Source: Choristoneura fumiferana
Lineage: Eukaryota > Arthropoda > Insecta > Lepidoptera > Tortricidae
Length of the DNA: 64,000 nucleotides
Assembly (NCBI RefSeq): GCF_025370935.1
Contig: NC_133482.1
Location: forward strand, 14,387,431 to 14,451,430
Reading direction: 5' to 3'
Position numbers and translations under genes: made by a program. The notes under the pieces were generated by a model. It was not told the origin of the DNA, ran no database searches, and saw only the letters and a program-made list of their open reading frames with translations. Below, piece by piece: positions 31,633 to 42,654 of the stretch (the first letter of the stretch is position 1; the number at the start of each line of letters is the position of its first letter).

Positions 31633-34600
31633 ATGGGTGAGCATTCAAACTCGACGGTTACTATGGAAAAGCTAAAAGGTACCATTAATTATCGAGATTG
31701 GGCATTTCAAATGCAAAATGTACTCATTTTTGAAAACTTGTGGCAATTTGTTACCGGAACAACCGAAACCGAAAAAGCCGAGCTAAAACTTCGAGAGGAG
31801 AAGGCTCGAGCTAGGATCTGTTTAAGTGTTGACAAGTCATGTTATTCTCATATTATTCAAGCCAAGACGGCGAAAGATGTGTGGGATGCTTTAAAAAAGG
31901 CGTATGACGATACTGGTTTGCATAGAAGGTTGACATGTCTACGAGCTTTATGTTCGATAAAGTTAGAACAGTTTGATTCCATGGAAACTTATGTAAATGA
32001 GATCTTGTCGTTGGCTGATCAACTTAGTAGTATGGATAAACCTCTAGATGATGAATTTCTTGCTGCTATAATGCTTCAAGGGTTGCCTCAAGAGTATGAA
32101 CCCATGATTATGGCTCTGGAGCACTCAAGCATTGATTTAACGACAGATAAAGTCAAAACTAAACTGCTTCAAGACAAGCGATGGAAAGGGACGGCTGCTG
32201 GTGGTGATGACTGCTTGTTTACGCGTAATCGTGGTTACAACAAGACTATTTCTCATGGCAACGGTAAAAATTTACCAAGTACGTCTAAACATGCTAATAC
32301 CTCGTCGAATATGAAGAAGAAACTTTGGTGTTGGAAGTGTCGATCAAAGGGTCACGCCAAGAAAGACTGTACTCAACCAGATGATGGGTCGAAGACTAAT
32401 CTGGTTTTGACCGCTCTCAGCACGGCTAAAGGTGATGATACCTCTTGGATTATAGATTCCGGAGCTACGAATCATATGTCAGGATGTCGTGACTGGTTCG
32501 AATCTCTTCGAGACTCATCGACGAAGGAGGTGTGTGTGGCTAATGGCAAAAAGCTAGTCGTAAGCGGCAAAGGTGATGTACATTTTACATCTAAGTTTAA
32601 TGGTGAATTGTGGAACATAACTTTGAAAGACGTTTTGTTTATACCTGATCTTACTGTAAATTTGATATCTGTATCTAGTTTAACAGAAAAAGACTTTAAG
32701 CTTTCATTTACTGATAAAGCATGTAACATAATAAAATCTGGTAAGGTAGTATTAACTGCTAGGAAGATTGGGAGAGTTTACATACTTCTTACTGTTGGTA
32801 GAGCCAATCTGACTACTTCAGCTACTTCTAAGGACATGATGTTATGGCATCAACGATTAGGTCACTTAAATTTTGATAGCTTGGCGTCACTTAGGAAAGT
32901 TGCTAATGGTATTGATTTTCAGGTTACTACTCAGAAGGAAGTTTGTGAGGTGTGTCTTAAGGGTAAGCAATCGCGCACTCCCTTTGTGACTGATCCTAAC
33001 AAGCAGGTCGCTAAAGCACGGCTGGACCTCATTCACACTGATGTCATTGGGCCGATGCCGACGACTTCTCTTGGAGGAAAGCGTTACATCCTCACGTTCC
33101 TAGATGACTACTCCAGGAAAGTGTTTGTCTTTCCCATTGCAAAGAAGAGTGATGTGTGTAAGTACACTATTGATTTTATTAAACTTGTTGAGAATCAGTG
33201 CAATGCGAAAGTTAAAGTTTTAAGATCAGATAATGGAACTGAATACGTTAATACCGAGTTGATGAACTTCCTAAAGAGGAAGGGGATCGTTCATCAGCTG
33301 ACAGTACCATATAGTCCTCAGCAGAATGGATCTGCAGAGCGTTTCAACCGCTCATTGCTGGATAAAGTCCGTTGTCTACTGTTTAATGCCAATTTAGATG
33401 ACAAAATGTGGGCAGAAGCGGCTAATACTGCAACATTTCTTATTAACCGGTCGCCAAGTTCGAGACTGTCGGGTAAAATACCCGAAGAGGTTTGGAGTGG
33501 TAATAAGGTTAATCTTAAGAATTTGCGTGTATTTGGTTGTGAGGCATTTGCACATATAAATGACTGCAAAAGAAAGAAGTTAGATCCCAAAAGTAAGAAA
33601 CTAATCTTCTTAGGTTACTGTGAAAACGTAAAGGGATATCGTTTGTTCAATCCTGATGACAATAAGATCATTGTATCACGTGACGTGGTTTTCAATGAAT
33701 CTGTGTTTCCAGGTAGGCGCTCTAATAGGATACAAAAACAAATGTTTGAACCTATTTTTCTTACAGGAGGTGGTGAAGAGGAGGATGTAAAAACTACGCC
33801 AGTCGAGGCGGAGCCGGAACGAGTTTCGCTCGAGTCATTGGATTATCCTGTGGAGGCGGAGCGAGAACCGACTTCTATAGAATCACCAAATTATCCTGTT
33901 GAGGCGGAGTGCGAACATGAATACGTGCCTAGTGAAGATCATCTTGAAGTACCTCAGGATGTACAAGAGTCTTCTAGTCACCGATACAACCTACGTCCTC
34001 GTATACCGAAACCAACTTGTAACGTAACTAATGTTACTAATGTAAAAGAGCCCGTAGAGCCACGTACTGTCAAGGAAGCATTGAGTTGTGAAGATAAAGA
34101 GCTATGGCAGAAAGCCATGCAGGAAGAAATAGACTCTTTTATCTTACATGGAGCTTGGGAGCTTACGGATAAACCTGTTGACAAAAATGTAGTGAAAAAC
34201 AAGTGGATTTTTACATTGAAGCGAGACTCTGACGGAAACATTACACGTTACAAGGCGAGATTGGTCGCGAAAGGCTTTACCCAAAAGTATGGTGAAGATT
34301 TTAACGAAACTTTTTCACCGGTCGTTCGTCACTGCTCTATAAGACTATTATTGGCTCTAGCTGTACAATTAGATCTAAAAATTGATCATTTAGATGTACA
34401 AACGGCGTTCCTAAATGGAGAGCTGCGCGAGGAGATTTACATGCAGCAGCCGGAAGGTTTCATGTGTCCTGGAAGCGAAAATAAAGTTTATAGATTACGA
34501 AAGGCTGTGTACGGGTTGAAGCAAGCGTCGCGTTCCTGGTATGAAAAGGTAATAGATGTCCTACTTTCTTTGGGATACATACAGTGTAAACAAGAGGACT

Positions 34601-34950
34601 GTGTCTTCATCAGGAAGTCAGGTGAGTCGATTGTTTATATCGCTCTGTATGTAGATGATTTCTTCGTCTTTTATAACGATAATCGCTTGGCAGAGTCGCT
34701 AAAATCTTCTTTGTTACGGCATTTTAAGTTGAAAGACTTAGGACCGGTTAAAAACATGTTAGGTATCAAAGTAGAACGTGATGCAACTTCCATCAAACTT
34801 AGTCAAGAAAATCGGATTGACAAGTTGTTAGATCGTTTCGGCATGACTGACTGTAAGTCTGTAAAGTCTCCCATGATAACTAACATTAGTTCTAGTGAGA
34901 GTTCTTATGCTACGAATAACACTGTATTTGTGCGTAACTACGCGACCTGA
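31633..34950 (+). CDS. Copia gag-pol polyprotein (gag, protease, integrase, reverse transcriptase)
   Basis: 1105 residues from the first ATG (31633), preceded by an in-frame TTG at 31615. Gag occupies about 1-230 and ends in a zinc knuckle CWKCRSKGHAKKDC (233-246). The aspartic protease site is DSGAT (275-279). The pre-integrase region has LWHQRLGH (404) and CEVC (438). The integrase triad is D470, the D of RSDNGTEY, and the E of QQNGSAERFN, spaced DD35E. The reverse transcriptase covers about 840-1080, with YVDD at 1006-1009. The frame ends at 34950, just before the conserved TRPDISF region, because of a frameshift; RNase H continues in another frame. It would copy the element's RNA and insert the cDNA. 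Confidence 0.96.
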   Translation: MGEHSNSTVTMEKLKGTINYRDWAFQMQNVLIFENLWQFVTGTTETEKAELKLREEKARARICLSVDKSCYSHIIQAKTAKDVWDALKKAYDDTGLHRRLTCLRALCSIKLEQFDSMETYVNEILSLADQLSSMDKPLDDEFLAAIMLQGLPQEYEPMIMALEHSSIDLTTDKVKTKLLQDKRWKGTAAGGDDCLFTRNRGYNKTISHGNGKNLPSTSKHANTSSNMKKKLWCWKCRSKGHAKKDCTQPDDGSKTNLVLTALSTAKGDDTSWIIDSGATNHMSGCRDWFESLRDSSTKEVCVANGKKLVVSGKGDVHFTSKFNGELWNITLKDVLFIPDLTVNLISVSSLTEKDFKLSFTDKACNIIKSGKVVLTARKIGRVYILLTVGRANLTTSATSKDMMLWHQRLGHLNFDSLASLRKVANGIDFQVTTQKEVCEVCLKGKQSRTPFVTDPNKQVAKARLDLIHTDVIGPMPTTSLGGKRYILTFLDDYSRKVFVFPIAKKSDVCKYTIDFIKLVENQCNAKVKVLRSDNGTEYVNTELMNFLKRKGIVHQLTVPYSPQQNGSAERFNRSLLDKVRCLLFNANLDDKMWAEAANTATFLINRSPSSRLSGKIPEEVWSGNKVNLKNLRVFGCEAFAHINDCKRKKLDPKSKKLIFLGYCENVKGYRLFNPDDNKIIVSRDVVFNESVFPGRRSNRIQKQMFEPIFLTGGGEEEDVKTTPVEAEPERVSLESLDYPVEAEREPTSIESPNYPVEAECEHEYVPSEDHLEVPQDVQESSSHRYNLRPRIPKPTCNVTNVTNVKEPVEPRTVKEALSCEDKELWQKAMQEEIDSFILHGAWELTDKPVDKNVVKNKWIFTLKRDSDGNITRYKARLVAKGFTQKYGEDFNETFSPVVRHCSIRLLLALAVQLDLKIDHLDVQTAFLNGELREEIYMQQPEGFMCPGSENKVYRLRKAVYGLKQASRSWYEKVIDVLLSLGYIQCKQEDCVFIRKSGESIVYIALYVDDFFVFYNDNRLAESLKSSLLRHFKLKDLGPVKNMLGIKVERDATSIKLSQENRIDKLLDRFGMTDCKSVKSPMITNISSSESSYATNNTVFVRNYAT

Positions 34951-35554
34951 CATTTCGTTTGCCGTGTCATACCTAAGTCAGTTTAACAGTTGTTATACAG
35001 AATTCCATTGGATGCAAGCCAAACGAATTGTGAGGTATCTTAAAGGAACTAAGCAAAAAGCTTTAGTTTTTAAGAAATCCAATGTAAATCCTATCCTAGA
35101 GGGATATTCGGATGCAGACTGGGCTTCAGATGTAGATCGAAAGTCGTACACTGGGTTTGTATTCAAGTACGGTGGAAACTCGATATCTTGGGGTAGTTAT
35201 AAACAGTCGTGCATTTCGTTGTCGTCCACCGAGGCGGAGTATATTAGCCTAAGTGAGGCTAGTAGGGAAGCGGTGTTCCTCCAAGCACTCTTGAGGGAGC
35301 TTTTAATGTTGCGTTGTTGTAAAATAGTACTGTATTGTGACAATCAGTCTGCTATGCAGCTTGCTATTAACCACGTACATCACAAGAGGAGCAAACACAT
35401 CGAAGTTCGATATCACTACGTTAGGGATATGATAGACCGCTTCAATGTTCAGATTTTGTACATTCCTACAGATGTGATGGTAGCTGATGTTTTTACCAAG
35501 CCTCTTGGTTGCACAAAACATCAACTATTTACGAGCCAACTTGGTGTGATATAG
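34895..35554 (+). pseudogene. Copia C-terminal pol: RNase H domain, out of frame
   Basis: Homology starts at LYLCVTTRPDISFAVSYLSQ, continues with GYSDADWASD, SSTEAEYISL, CDNQSAMQLA and RSKHIEVRYHYVRD, and ends at LFTSQLGVI. These are the RNase H landmarks of Ty1/copia elements. It lies in the frame one base on from gag-pol. The linker before it is shorter than usual for the family, consistent with a deletion of about 8 bases near 34905-34925. The listed frame start (GTG) is not a biological start; this is the continuation of gag-pol. Confidence 0.93.
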
Positions 35555-35594
35555 GTTGCTGTACCAGTTCGTCAGAGCTGATGATGTCCACGTT

Positions 35595-35603
35595 ATGGGG
35601 GGG
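35595..35603 (+). promoter_or_regulatory. Copia polypurine tract
   Basis: ATGGGGGGG directly precedes the 3' LTR, at the position expected for plus-strand priming. Confidence 0.8.
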
Positions 35604-35781
35604 TATTGAACGTACCTAACGCTGGCCATCAGTACAGTCTATGGGCTGTCGTATTTTTGTATAATGAACAGCCCTGTCACTGTCTCCTATGAGGTTTTCT
35701 CGGAGCTTTGTCATGTTTTGGAATTTGCTTTTAATAAACTTATTTACATTATATTATTCGTAGTTTCCTGACCTTCTAATA
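35604..35781 (+). repeat. 3' LTR of the copia element (178 bp)
   Basis: Identical to the 5' LTR; the AATAAA signal is at 35733. Followed by the target duplication GTAAT. Confidence 0.97.
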
Positions 35782-35912
35782 GTAATTTCACCGGCTGTCT
35801 TCCTCTCCACGCCGAAACACAAAAGTGCAAGCACTGCTGCTTCACGGCAGGAGCGAGCAAGATGGTGGTAGCAATCCGGGCGGACCTTGCACAAGGTCCT
35901 ACCACCTGCAAA
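35782..35912 (-). mobile_element. SINE-like family D, right half
   Basis: Resumes at GTAATTTCACCGGCTGTC and runs to GCAAGATGGTGGTAGCAATC and AAGGTCCTACCACCTGCA. Joined to 31240-31378 it makes one standard copy. Confidence 0.92.
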
Positions 35913-36254
35913 AATAAAAGTCCAATAGTAGACGTCCTGCGGCTCATATGATGATGGCGTAACAAGTTAGTAGGTATTTAATTCACTCAGGGTCGTTTGT
36001 ATGGGTCTATCAAACACACATTAAACACTTCGTAAACCTTGATTGAGAGTGGTAGTTACATAATTCGGCTTTAAATACCAGTAAGAATAACGCCTGAATT
36101 TAATTTGTAAAGCACAAATTGTTCATTAAATAGTTAAACAATTTCAAACTAGATTGAAATATTCGTAGTATCCAAAATAAAATTAGTGACACTGCTTTTA
36201 AGTGTGTTTCCAGTGATGACATATGGATCCGAGACATGGTGTTTCAACTATAGG
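35913..36254. other. LINE tail scrap, otherwise nothing seen
   Basis: AGTAGACGTCCTGCGGCTCA with ATGATGATGG at 35927-35957 is an RTE-like 3' tip. The rest is unassigned AT-rich sequence. Confidence 0.5.
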
Positions 36255-36262
36255 CCTTATAG

Positions 36263-36481
36263 CACGGTTTCTTAAAGTGGGGTCCAAGGACCCTTTAGGG
36301 GTCCGTAGCATGTATGTCAGAGGTCCCACAGTAGGTCAGTCCATAGATGAGAGTATGTATAAAGGGTCAGTCTGTAAAACTATTTACTAGGAAATTTCCA
36401 GAATTTTTTTTTGGCAGGGGTCCGTGGAATTGTTTAAATTGTGAAAGAGGTCCGTGACTGCAAAAAGTTCAAGAAACCCTG
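36263..36481. mobile_element. hAT MITE with 8-bp target duplication CCTTATAG
   Basis: Ends CACGGTTTCTTAAAGTGGGG and the inverse of CAGGGTTTCTTGAACTTTTT, the classic hAT end type. CCTTATAG flanks both sides (36255-36262 and 36482-36489). Internal GGGGTCCRWRG words recur as subterminal repeats. 219 bp, non-coding. Confidence 0.95.
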
Positions 36482-36944
36482 CCTTATAGGCTCAGAATCG
36501 CTCAGCGAGCTAAGTGGGTACATACCTAGCGTAGATAGATCCATTTAAATCACAATATAATGTATGAATTTACAAATAACAAAACTTAAGTTATAACTAT
36601 TTGTTATAATGTAACCACTCAGAAAACCAAGAGCCGCTAAACAACGAACTTACAAAGGTAACGCTTTCCATTCCAAAGTAGTCTATAACATAACAGGGTT
36701 ACGGTCGAGATTTGTCGGCTTTGACGAGGGTGAGGTGTCGAAAACTGTTTGGGGCGGATCGATGGGAAATAATGGAAATGTAAGGGGAAACGATCAAAGC
36801 GACGAGCCTCGGATGTTAATATTGGTCCGATGTATTGTTGATATACAGCGTTTTATTTAACTATTGTTGGGGAGCGGAAATATGGATGTGTCGTGCTAAA
36901 CCTGGGAGGGGGACTGTTGACTGTAAGTAATACTGCGATGTATT

Positions 36945-37085
36945 CATCATCATCAGCCTATAGCAGTCCACTGCTGCACATATGCCTTTATATAGCGCTA
37001 TTGTGCCCTGTCCTCGGCTAAACTCATACAGCTTTTCGCAAATCGTCACTCCACACGGCCGGAGGGCCAACACTACGTTAGCCAA
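36945..37085 (-). pseudogene. LINE 3' fragment, minus strand
   Basis: (ATC)n at 36950 followed by AGCCTATAGCAGTCCACTGC, the inverted 3' end of an RTE-like LINE. The minus frame is open to 37085 but shows only weak likeness to the family C-terminus. Confidence 0.65.
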
Positions 37086-37226
37086 AACGTCATGTGTTAA
37101 ATACTTTTACATAATTATATGTACTGTACTGTATATTAATACAGTTGAGTAGTTTCCTGGGTAAAAAATATATATTATATTTAATTCGTCAATTAGATTA
37201 TCACAGAAAGATATCAGAAAAAAACG

Positions 37227-37665
37227 GCCAAGTGCGAATCGGACGGAGCGCACAAAGGGTTCCGTACCATTATCCATAAACCATTAAACATTAGCAAAAA
37301 AATTGCAAAAAACAAGTTTGGTGTGTGGGAGCCCCCCTTAAATATTTATTTAATTTTTATTTAAAGCGAATATACAACTAAAGCTTCTGTGAATATTTCA
37401 AGCGTCTACCTGTCGCCGTTATTAATATCAAGCAAAAAACGGCAAAACAATCACGTTTGCTGTATGGGAGACCCCCTTAAATGTTTTTAGTATTTGTTGT
37501 TATAGCGGCCACAGTAATACATAATTTGTGAAAATTTCAAGTGTCTAACTATTACGACTCAAGAGATAGAGCCCTGTGACAGACGGACAGACAGACAGAC
37601 AGACAACGGAGTCTCAGTAACAGGGTTCCGTTGGAACCCTTTGGGTACGGAACCCTAAAAATTAC
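37227..37665 (+). repeat. GGCCAAGTGCGAA-type interspersed repeat, copy 2
   Basis: Starts ACGGCCAAGTGCGAATCGGA, then GGTTCCGTACCATTATCC. Contains two copies of a GGCCACAG/GTATGGGAGACCCCC-type block and (GACA)n, and ends GGGTACGGAACCCTAAAAA. More complete than the 11370 copy. Confidence 0.8.
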
Positions 37666-37837
37666 AAATATGAAGCGCATCAAAGTTTGGAAGTCGAGGT
37701 GGATGACCTCACGCCACAGTTTCCCTAGGGAAACTTGTTATAATGTGTTATACTGTGCTCACGCCGTGCGACACTTTAGCACATCACGCGGAAATTTGAC
37801 TGGCTATATCACCAGATATGGTCTGGTCTGGTTATAT

Positions 37838-38100
37838 GACCAGATGGCCTAGTGGTTAGAGAACCTGACTACGAAGCTTGAGGTCTCGGGTTCGATTCCC
37901 GTGTCGGGGCAGATAATTGTATGAAAAATACGAATGTTTGTTCTCGGGTCTTGGGTGTTTAATATGTATTTAAGTATATATCTATATCTATATAATTATA
38001 TTTATCCGTTGCTTAGTACCAATAACACAAGCTTTGCTAAGCTTACTTTGGGACTAGGTCAATTGGTGTGAATTGTCCCGTGATATTTATTTATTTATTA
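37838..38100 (+). mobile_element. SINE family A, full-length
   Basis: A box TGGCCTAGTGG, B box GGGTTCGATTCCC, GAATGTTTGTTCTCGGGTCT, TTATCCGTTGCTTAGTACC, GGGACTAGGTCAATTGGTG and a (TTTA)n tail. Highly similar to the 26305 copy, which it matches base for base over long runs. Confidence 0.92.
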
Positions 38101-38591
38101 TATCTTCACTATTTTTACCCGCCTGCCCGAAAGAGGGTTGCTTTTCGAGCGTATGTATTTTCTTAGTAGTTGACAAAAGGAAAATATTAATGTGTCTAAT
38201 ATTTACTGATAATGTAATGACGGACGAGTTAGATTTTTTTAAATACTAAACTTGCCTATTCTCATATACTCGTAAAAGTGACATTGTTGTTTAACCATCG
38301 ACTTGTTTATTATTTGATAGTCTGTACAATCTCCTAGCCCTTCAACACTAAACTTTAACTAACTGCTCTTAATAGCAACCCTCTAATAGCAGGTAAAAAA
38401 CAATAAATTGAAGTCACCGCCTCCTGTGCAATCATGCTGCCCTGGACAGCGAGTTATAGCCAAGGTACTATTAACCAGACCGATAGATAATCCCGCATTG
38501 TTAAAAAACTTAAATGCTTAAAAATCTACAGACACGCCGTCTCTTTAGAGTTCTGTACTTCTTCTCTTCAAAGTACCCCTCCGTTACTGGA

Positions 38592-38824
38592 CCCTATTTC
38601 ACCACGCTGACAGGTGCGACTATTTACTTTCACACAGAGCCATTTTGAAAATACGCGTATGTTATTCATATCATGGCATAAACAGCTTCAACTTCATGTC
38701 AAAATTTATCGACAAATCTACAATGAAATGTCAACTAGGAAAAATAGTTATTGTTTCATAACATAATTATTAATAAAAGATACAAAAATACACACAATTT
38801 TATTGTCGCGTTGGTGAAATAGGG
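38592..38824. mobile_element. MITE, CCCTATTTCACCA ends
   Basis: CCCTATTTCACCACGC at 38592 and GCGTTGGTGAAATAGGG at 38808 are inverted ends with one insertion. Non-coding, 233 bp, no duplication identified. Confidence 0.6.
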
Positions 38825-38895
38825 CTATGGAGGTTGGCCGTTGGCTCTGAATATTTGTCCCTATCTTGAGCCATCTGGAACAGTAGGTCTGGGCC

Positions 38896-39030
38896 CAGTT
38901 TCTTAGAGCATATTATCAGTCCAATAATAATATGAGTCCAATAATATTAGTATTTTGTTTAAATTTTTCCTTCAATTTACGAGACAAAACACCAATATTT
39001 GACTAATATGTTCTGAGAAACTGGAACCCG
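38896..39030. mobile_element. MITE, CCAGTTTCT ends
   Basis: GGGCCCAGTTTCTTAGAGCA at the left and TGTTCTGAGAAACTGGAACC at the right pair as inverted ends with continuing ATATTAT/ATAATAT agreement. AT-rich core. Confidence 0.7.
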
Positions 39031-41054
39031 CACTGCTGATCCCGGTCTACTTCCTTACGTTCCGCAGCCGGGTCAAAATTATTTTCATTGTCTTGCTTTT
39101 GTCTCCAAAAAAATGGCACGGTTTTTTTTATGGAACCTAGTGGCATTTTTAATTTGTCTCTTGTTATATATTAGTTAACCCGAAAAAAAAACAAACATTG
39201 GCTCCACATTTTTTTTTATTTCTTAGAAGACATAAAAAATATCGTGACAGAGTGGTCAGAAATAATGCAACGAAAAAAATTTTGACCCAGCCATGATTTC
39301 TTCCTTCTCCCTTCGTTTTGTACTTCCTAAGGGTACAAAAGAATCCTTATTTAAAGGATCATGTTTTGTATTTTAGTCTGCCTGCCTGTCAAGACCCTTT
39401 TTCTTAGGAACGTGTTGAGATCATGTTGAAATTAGAATTGAATGCGAGTCAGCAATATATATCAGATCGTCCGTCCATCTTACGGGGGACTTACTGACGT
39501 TTCGCCTTTCGGTACTCGGTTCCAATTTTAAATTTAGAAGTCGGTTAATTGTAACAAATGTCTTGCTCTTAGTTACATGTAAAAGAGGCATTGCAATTCT
39601 TTTCTTGTCATTAATCCCACTCGATATTATATCGCTTATCCTCAGAATTTTCCCCAATTTTATTGCAAAACCGACAACTACCGGCAATTAAGCGTTGAAA
39701 CTCAATTACATGAACAACTCCGAAGAAACGCTATTCACGCCTCGCCGCGACCAAAGTGGTCGTAATCACGGAAAAATGGTGATTGAAGTTTACAGCCTAA
39801 GTACTGGTGTAGCATGCACATAATTGCATGTTGTGTTATGGCGGCGGGCTGGTTCAACATCGAGCATTTGCTGTTTCTAAAACTCTGAAGTCATCGCCAT
39901 AGCTCTTTACTCTGCGCTGTTCCTTGCGCGGGTCCATGTTTTGACATAACCCTTTTTTTTACTAAATTATTAATAGTTTAGGATTGTAATAAAACAAACT
40001 TGACTATTTTAAAAAAAAACAGAAAATTGACAGTGTCGGCGGGAAAAATTGTGTCAAAAATTACATTATGACATTTCAAAATTATGCTACTAAATACGCA
40101 CCCGTTGCTTGCCCGCAACTTCATCTGCGTGAAATTCATTTGTCGCTATCCAGCAATTCGTTTCTCGCAATTTTCCGGTGTTAAAACTATCCGTTATTGT
40201 TTTCAGGATCTTAAACTATCAACAGTTTTTTTAAGCGTGAAGAGGTAACAGACAGACAAACATAATAGGGGTTCTAGTAATACTAAACGCAATTTTTGGA
40301 ATTTTTTGTCCCTCCCTCCTCCCATGTAACGCGCCGTAACATTTTTCTGTATCCGCCCCTCCCTTCCTAAACGTTACGTAACACCCAAATGACCATTTCT
40401 ATTTAATTTTTTTAGCTTTTTTTTAGCCGTTTTCCGAATTAAGTTGGCATTTTTTGGCACAGTGACACTGGCAACTCAGCATGAGATCATTTATAGGCCA
40501 AGAACAACAACTGATGATGCAGTACTGTAGTATGTATTTGTTACAAAAAGACTGTGACGTAGCGCGTTGTTTGAACAGCCCCCTCCCTCCCCTGTAACGC
40601 ATCGTAACGTTTTACAAGACCCCCTCACTCCAAATTACGTTACATAATAACTTGAACGCTCTACGGTATTTGACACCTTTTTATGTGTTTTATAAATTAA
40701 AACTTCACAATACCTGTTTTATCGAACAGAGAAACAATTTTTTAGCTATCTTTACAAATAACAAAGTTATAAGGGTTTGAAATTTAAGGATAAGTAAGAT
40801 TTTTTTTGCATACTTGCTGCACAGAGAAAAGCGTTTGAGAAAGAGACAGGTACATAGATTTTTCAAAAAATCACTATAAATCCAATTTTCAACTGATTTA
40901 AGTTTTCCTTTCCCTAAACACTGTCTGTATATCTATATTTTCATAATAATATATAAGACATAGCAAATTCAGGAGTTGTCAAATACCGTATTCAAATCAG
41001 TTAAAATCAAAATTCAGCTTAAGTTTATCGACTGAATATTAAAAAGTCTACCAA
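39031..41054. other. No gene; a direct repeat and a Helitron-like block
   Basis: 40100-40260 (CTTGCCCGCAACTTCATCTG to GAGGTAACAGACAGACAAAC) is Helitron-like. CCTCCCTCCTCCCATGTAAC at 40312 and CCCCTCCCTCCCCTGTAACG at 40581 open similar 80-base blocks rich in GTAACG and TTACGTAA words, a direct repeat about 270 bases apart. The minus frame 39421-39687 has no domain. Confidence 0.45.
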
Positions 41055-41409
41055 CGATTCGGAAAAACCTCTTTTGAAAAGAATCCCGGCAATAACCTCA
41101 AAATGATTTTCAAAACAAATCCGCAATGTTATTCTCCCCATGCATTTGATATCAAAACGAAGGTTATTTATTTTTCCTTAAGATTTTCCCCGAGCCATAA
41201 CGATCATAAAATTATTTGGAGAATTAACCAGAAATAAATCATAATTAGGTAGGAGGTCGTTAGCAGATTGCTTTCCTTTATATTTGCGCAGTAGGCAGAA
41301 AAAATAATTATGTATAATATCCATTCAGAGTTATATATCTGGCTTCTACGATATTCTAAGACAATTCTATCATCAAGTAACTTAATTAAGTAATTACTTT
41401 GTTATTATT

Positions 41410-41690
41410 ATTCGACTGGATGGCAAACGAGCATGTGGGTCTCCTGATGGTAAGAGATCACCACCGCCCATAAACATATGCAACACCAGGGGTATTGCAG
41501 ATGCGTTGCCAACCTAGAGACCTAAGATGGGATACCTCAAGTGCCAGTAATTTCACCGGCTGTCTTCTCCACGCCGATACAAAAGTGCAAGCACTGCTGC
41601 TTCACGGCAGGATTAGCGAGCAAGATGGTGGTAGCAATCCGGGCGGACCTTGCGCAACATCCTACCACCTGCAACAACAACACCAGCAAC
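41410..41690 (-). mobile_element. SINE-like family D, copy 4, minus strand
   Basis: From TCGACTGGATGGCAAACGAG through AACACCAGGGGTATTGCAGA, TTTCACCGGCTGTCTTC and GGAATTAGCGAGCAAG-type words to CTACCACCTGCAA. Intact across the point where the copia element split its sister copy. Confidence 0.88.
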
Positions 41691-41805
41691 AAGTTCTTCT
41701 TTTTCTTCCTCTTAAACTTCTTTATTAATACGGATGGGTGTTCCTTATATTATTCTGTCAAATACGACATAACATAAATATTATTTTATTTATGCCTACG
41801 GATCG

Positions 41806-42032
41806 ATGACCTTTTTAAAGCCGCAGGTTCACGATGTCTATGGAAGGCCTATTTCCAACAGTAGACGTCCTACGGCTGATATGATGATAAGCCTCCCCCA
41901 AGGCTCTCCACTCAGACCGGTCTTGTGCTTTTCGCATCCACCGCGATCTCGCGATCTTAACCAGGTCGTCGCTCCATCTTATTGGAGGCCTACCGACAGC
42001 TCGTCTCCCGGTCCCCGGACGCTATTCGAGAA
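41806..42032. pseudogene. Two RTE-type LINE 3' fragments joined tail to tail
   Basis: 41806-41888 on plus (GGAAGGCCTATTTCCAACAG, TAGACGTCCTACGGCTGAT, ATGATGAT) meets 41889-42032 on minus (AAGCCTCCCCCAAGGCTCTC, ACAGCTCGTCTCCCGGTCC). The shared ATGATGA tail is the junction. Confidence 0.75.
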
Positions 42033-42041
42033 ATATATAAT

Positions 42042-42335
42042 TAAAAAAACCGGCCAATAGCGTGTCGGACACGTCCGAAATAGTGTTCCGTAGCCATTAC
42101 GAATAATTAAGTCAATCAATAACAAATAATATTTTTCTAAGGATTTCGTATTTTGTACGGATTATTCCAAGTTCAGGTATATTTTATACCTTAGGCTGCA
42201 TTTACTCTTAAACTAATAATAATTCTCAAGAAAACTTAACCGTTATAGTTTTCCTTGTAAGTTTGATACTACCATCCTGATTTTTTTCAAATTTTTCCAC
42301 CCACCTGTTTATATTTTAAAGGAACTCTAAAATCA
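42042..42335 (+). repeat. GGTTCCGT-family repeat, 3'-truncated copy
   Basis: AAAACCGGCCAATAGCGTGT, CGGACACGTCC, GTGTTCCGTAGCCATTACG and ATTTTTCTAAGGATTTCGTA match the start of the 54030 copy. Confidence 0.8.
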
Positions 42336-42654
42336 TCAAAATAAATTCTCATATTTCTTCTTGAAAATATCAAAACATCTGCTTAGAATCGCTACTGTTC
42401 TTCATCAAACTGAGGTAATGGCAATCGTGAAGGCAAATTAATTCAGGCCTCCAGGCGAACAAGGCTGTCTAATATTTCTTTATAAAGCCCTTGGAATAAT
42501 GTTTTTTTTGACGGTTTTAATGTTCCTATTGAGAGCTGACCTACTATTAAGACGAATAAATCGTCTCCCGCTTTTGGTTTGTCAGACATTTTTAAGGTAT
42601 TTCAAACGTATTCTATTTCGCGTGATTAACTACTTGAATTTTATTTTATTCACC

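Larger units (their letters stand above)
31379..35781 (+). mobile_element. Complete Ty1/copia LTR retrotransposon
   Basis: A 4403-bp element flanked by the 5-bp duplication GTAAT (31374-31378 and 35782-35786). Two identical 178-bp LTRs, a tRNA-iMet-type primer site and a seven-G polypurine tract are present. One long gag-pol frame has the Ty1/copia order gag, protease, integrase, RT, RNase H, with a frameshift before RNase H. It sits inside a family D repeat. Identical LTRs mean a very recent insertion; the frameshift makes this copy probably defective unless it is an assembly error. Confidence 0.97.

Noticed and set aside
37838..37912. tRNA gene (and similar heads at 5860, 8060, 21320, 26490, 28650, 43510, 52214, 55118, 59846)
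   Set aside because: Boxes A and B are present but each is fused to a repeated SINE body with a tail, and the cloverleaf is degraded; SINE heads, not tRNA genes.
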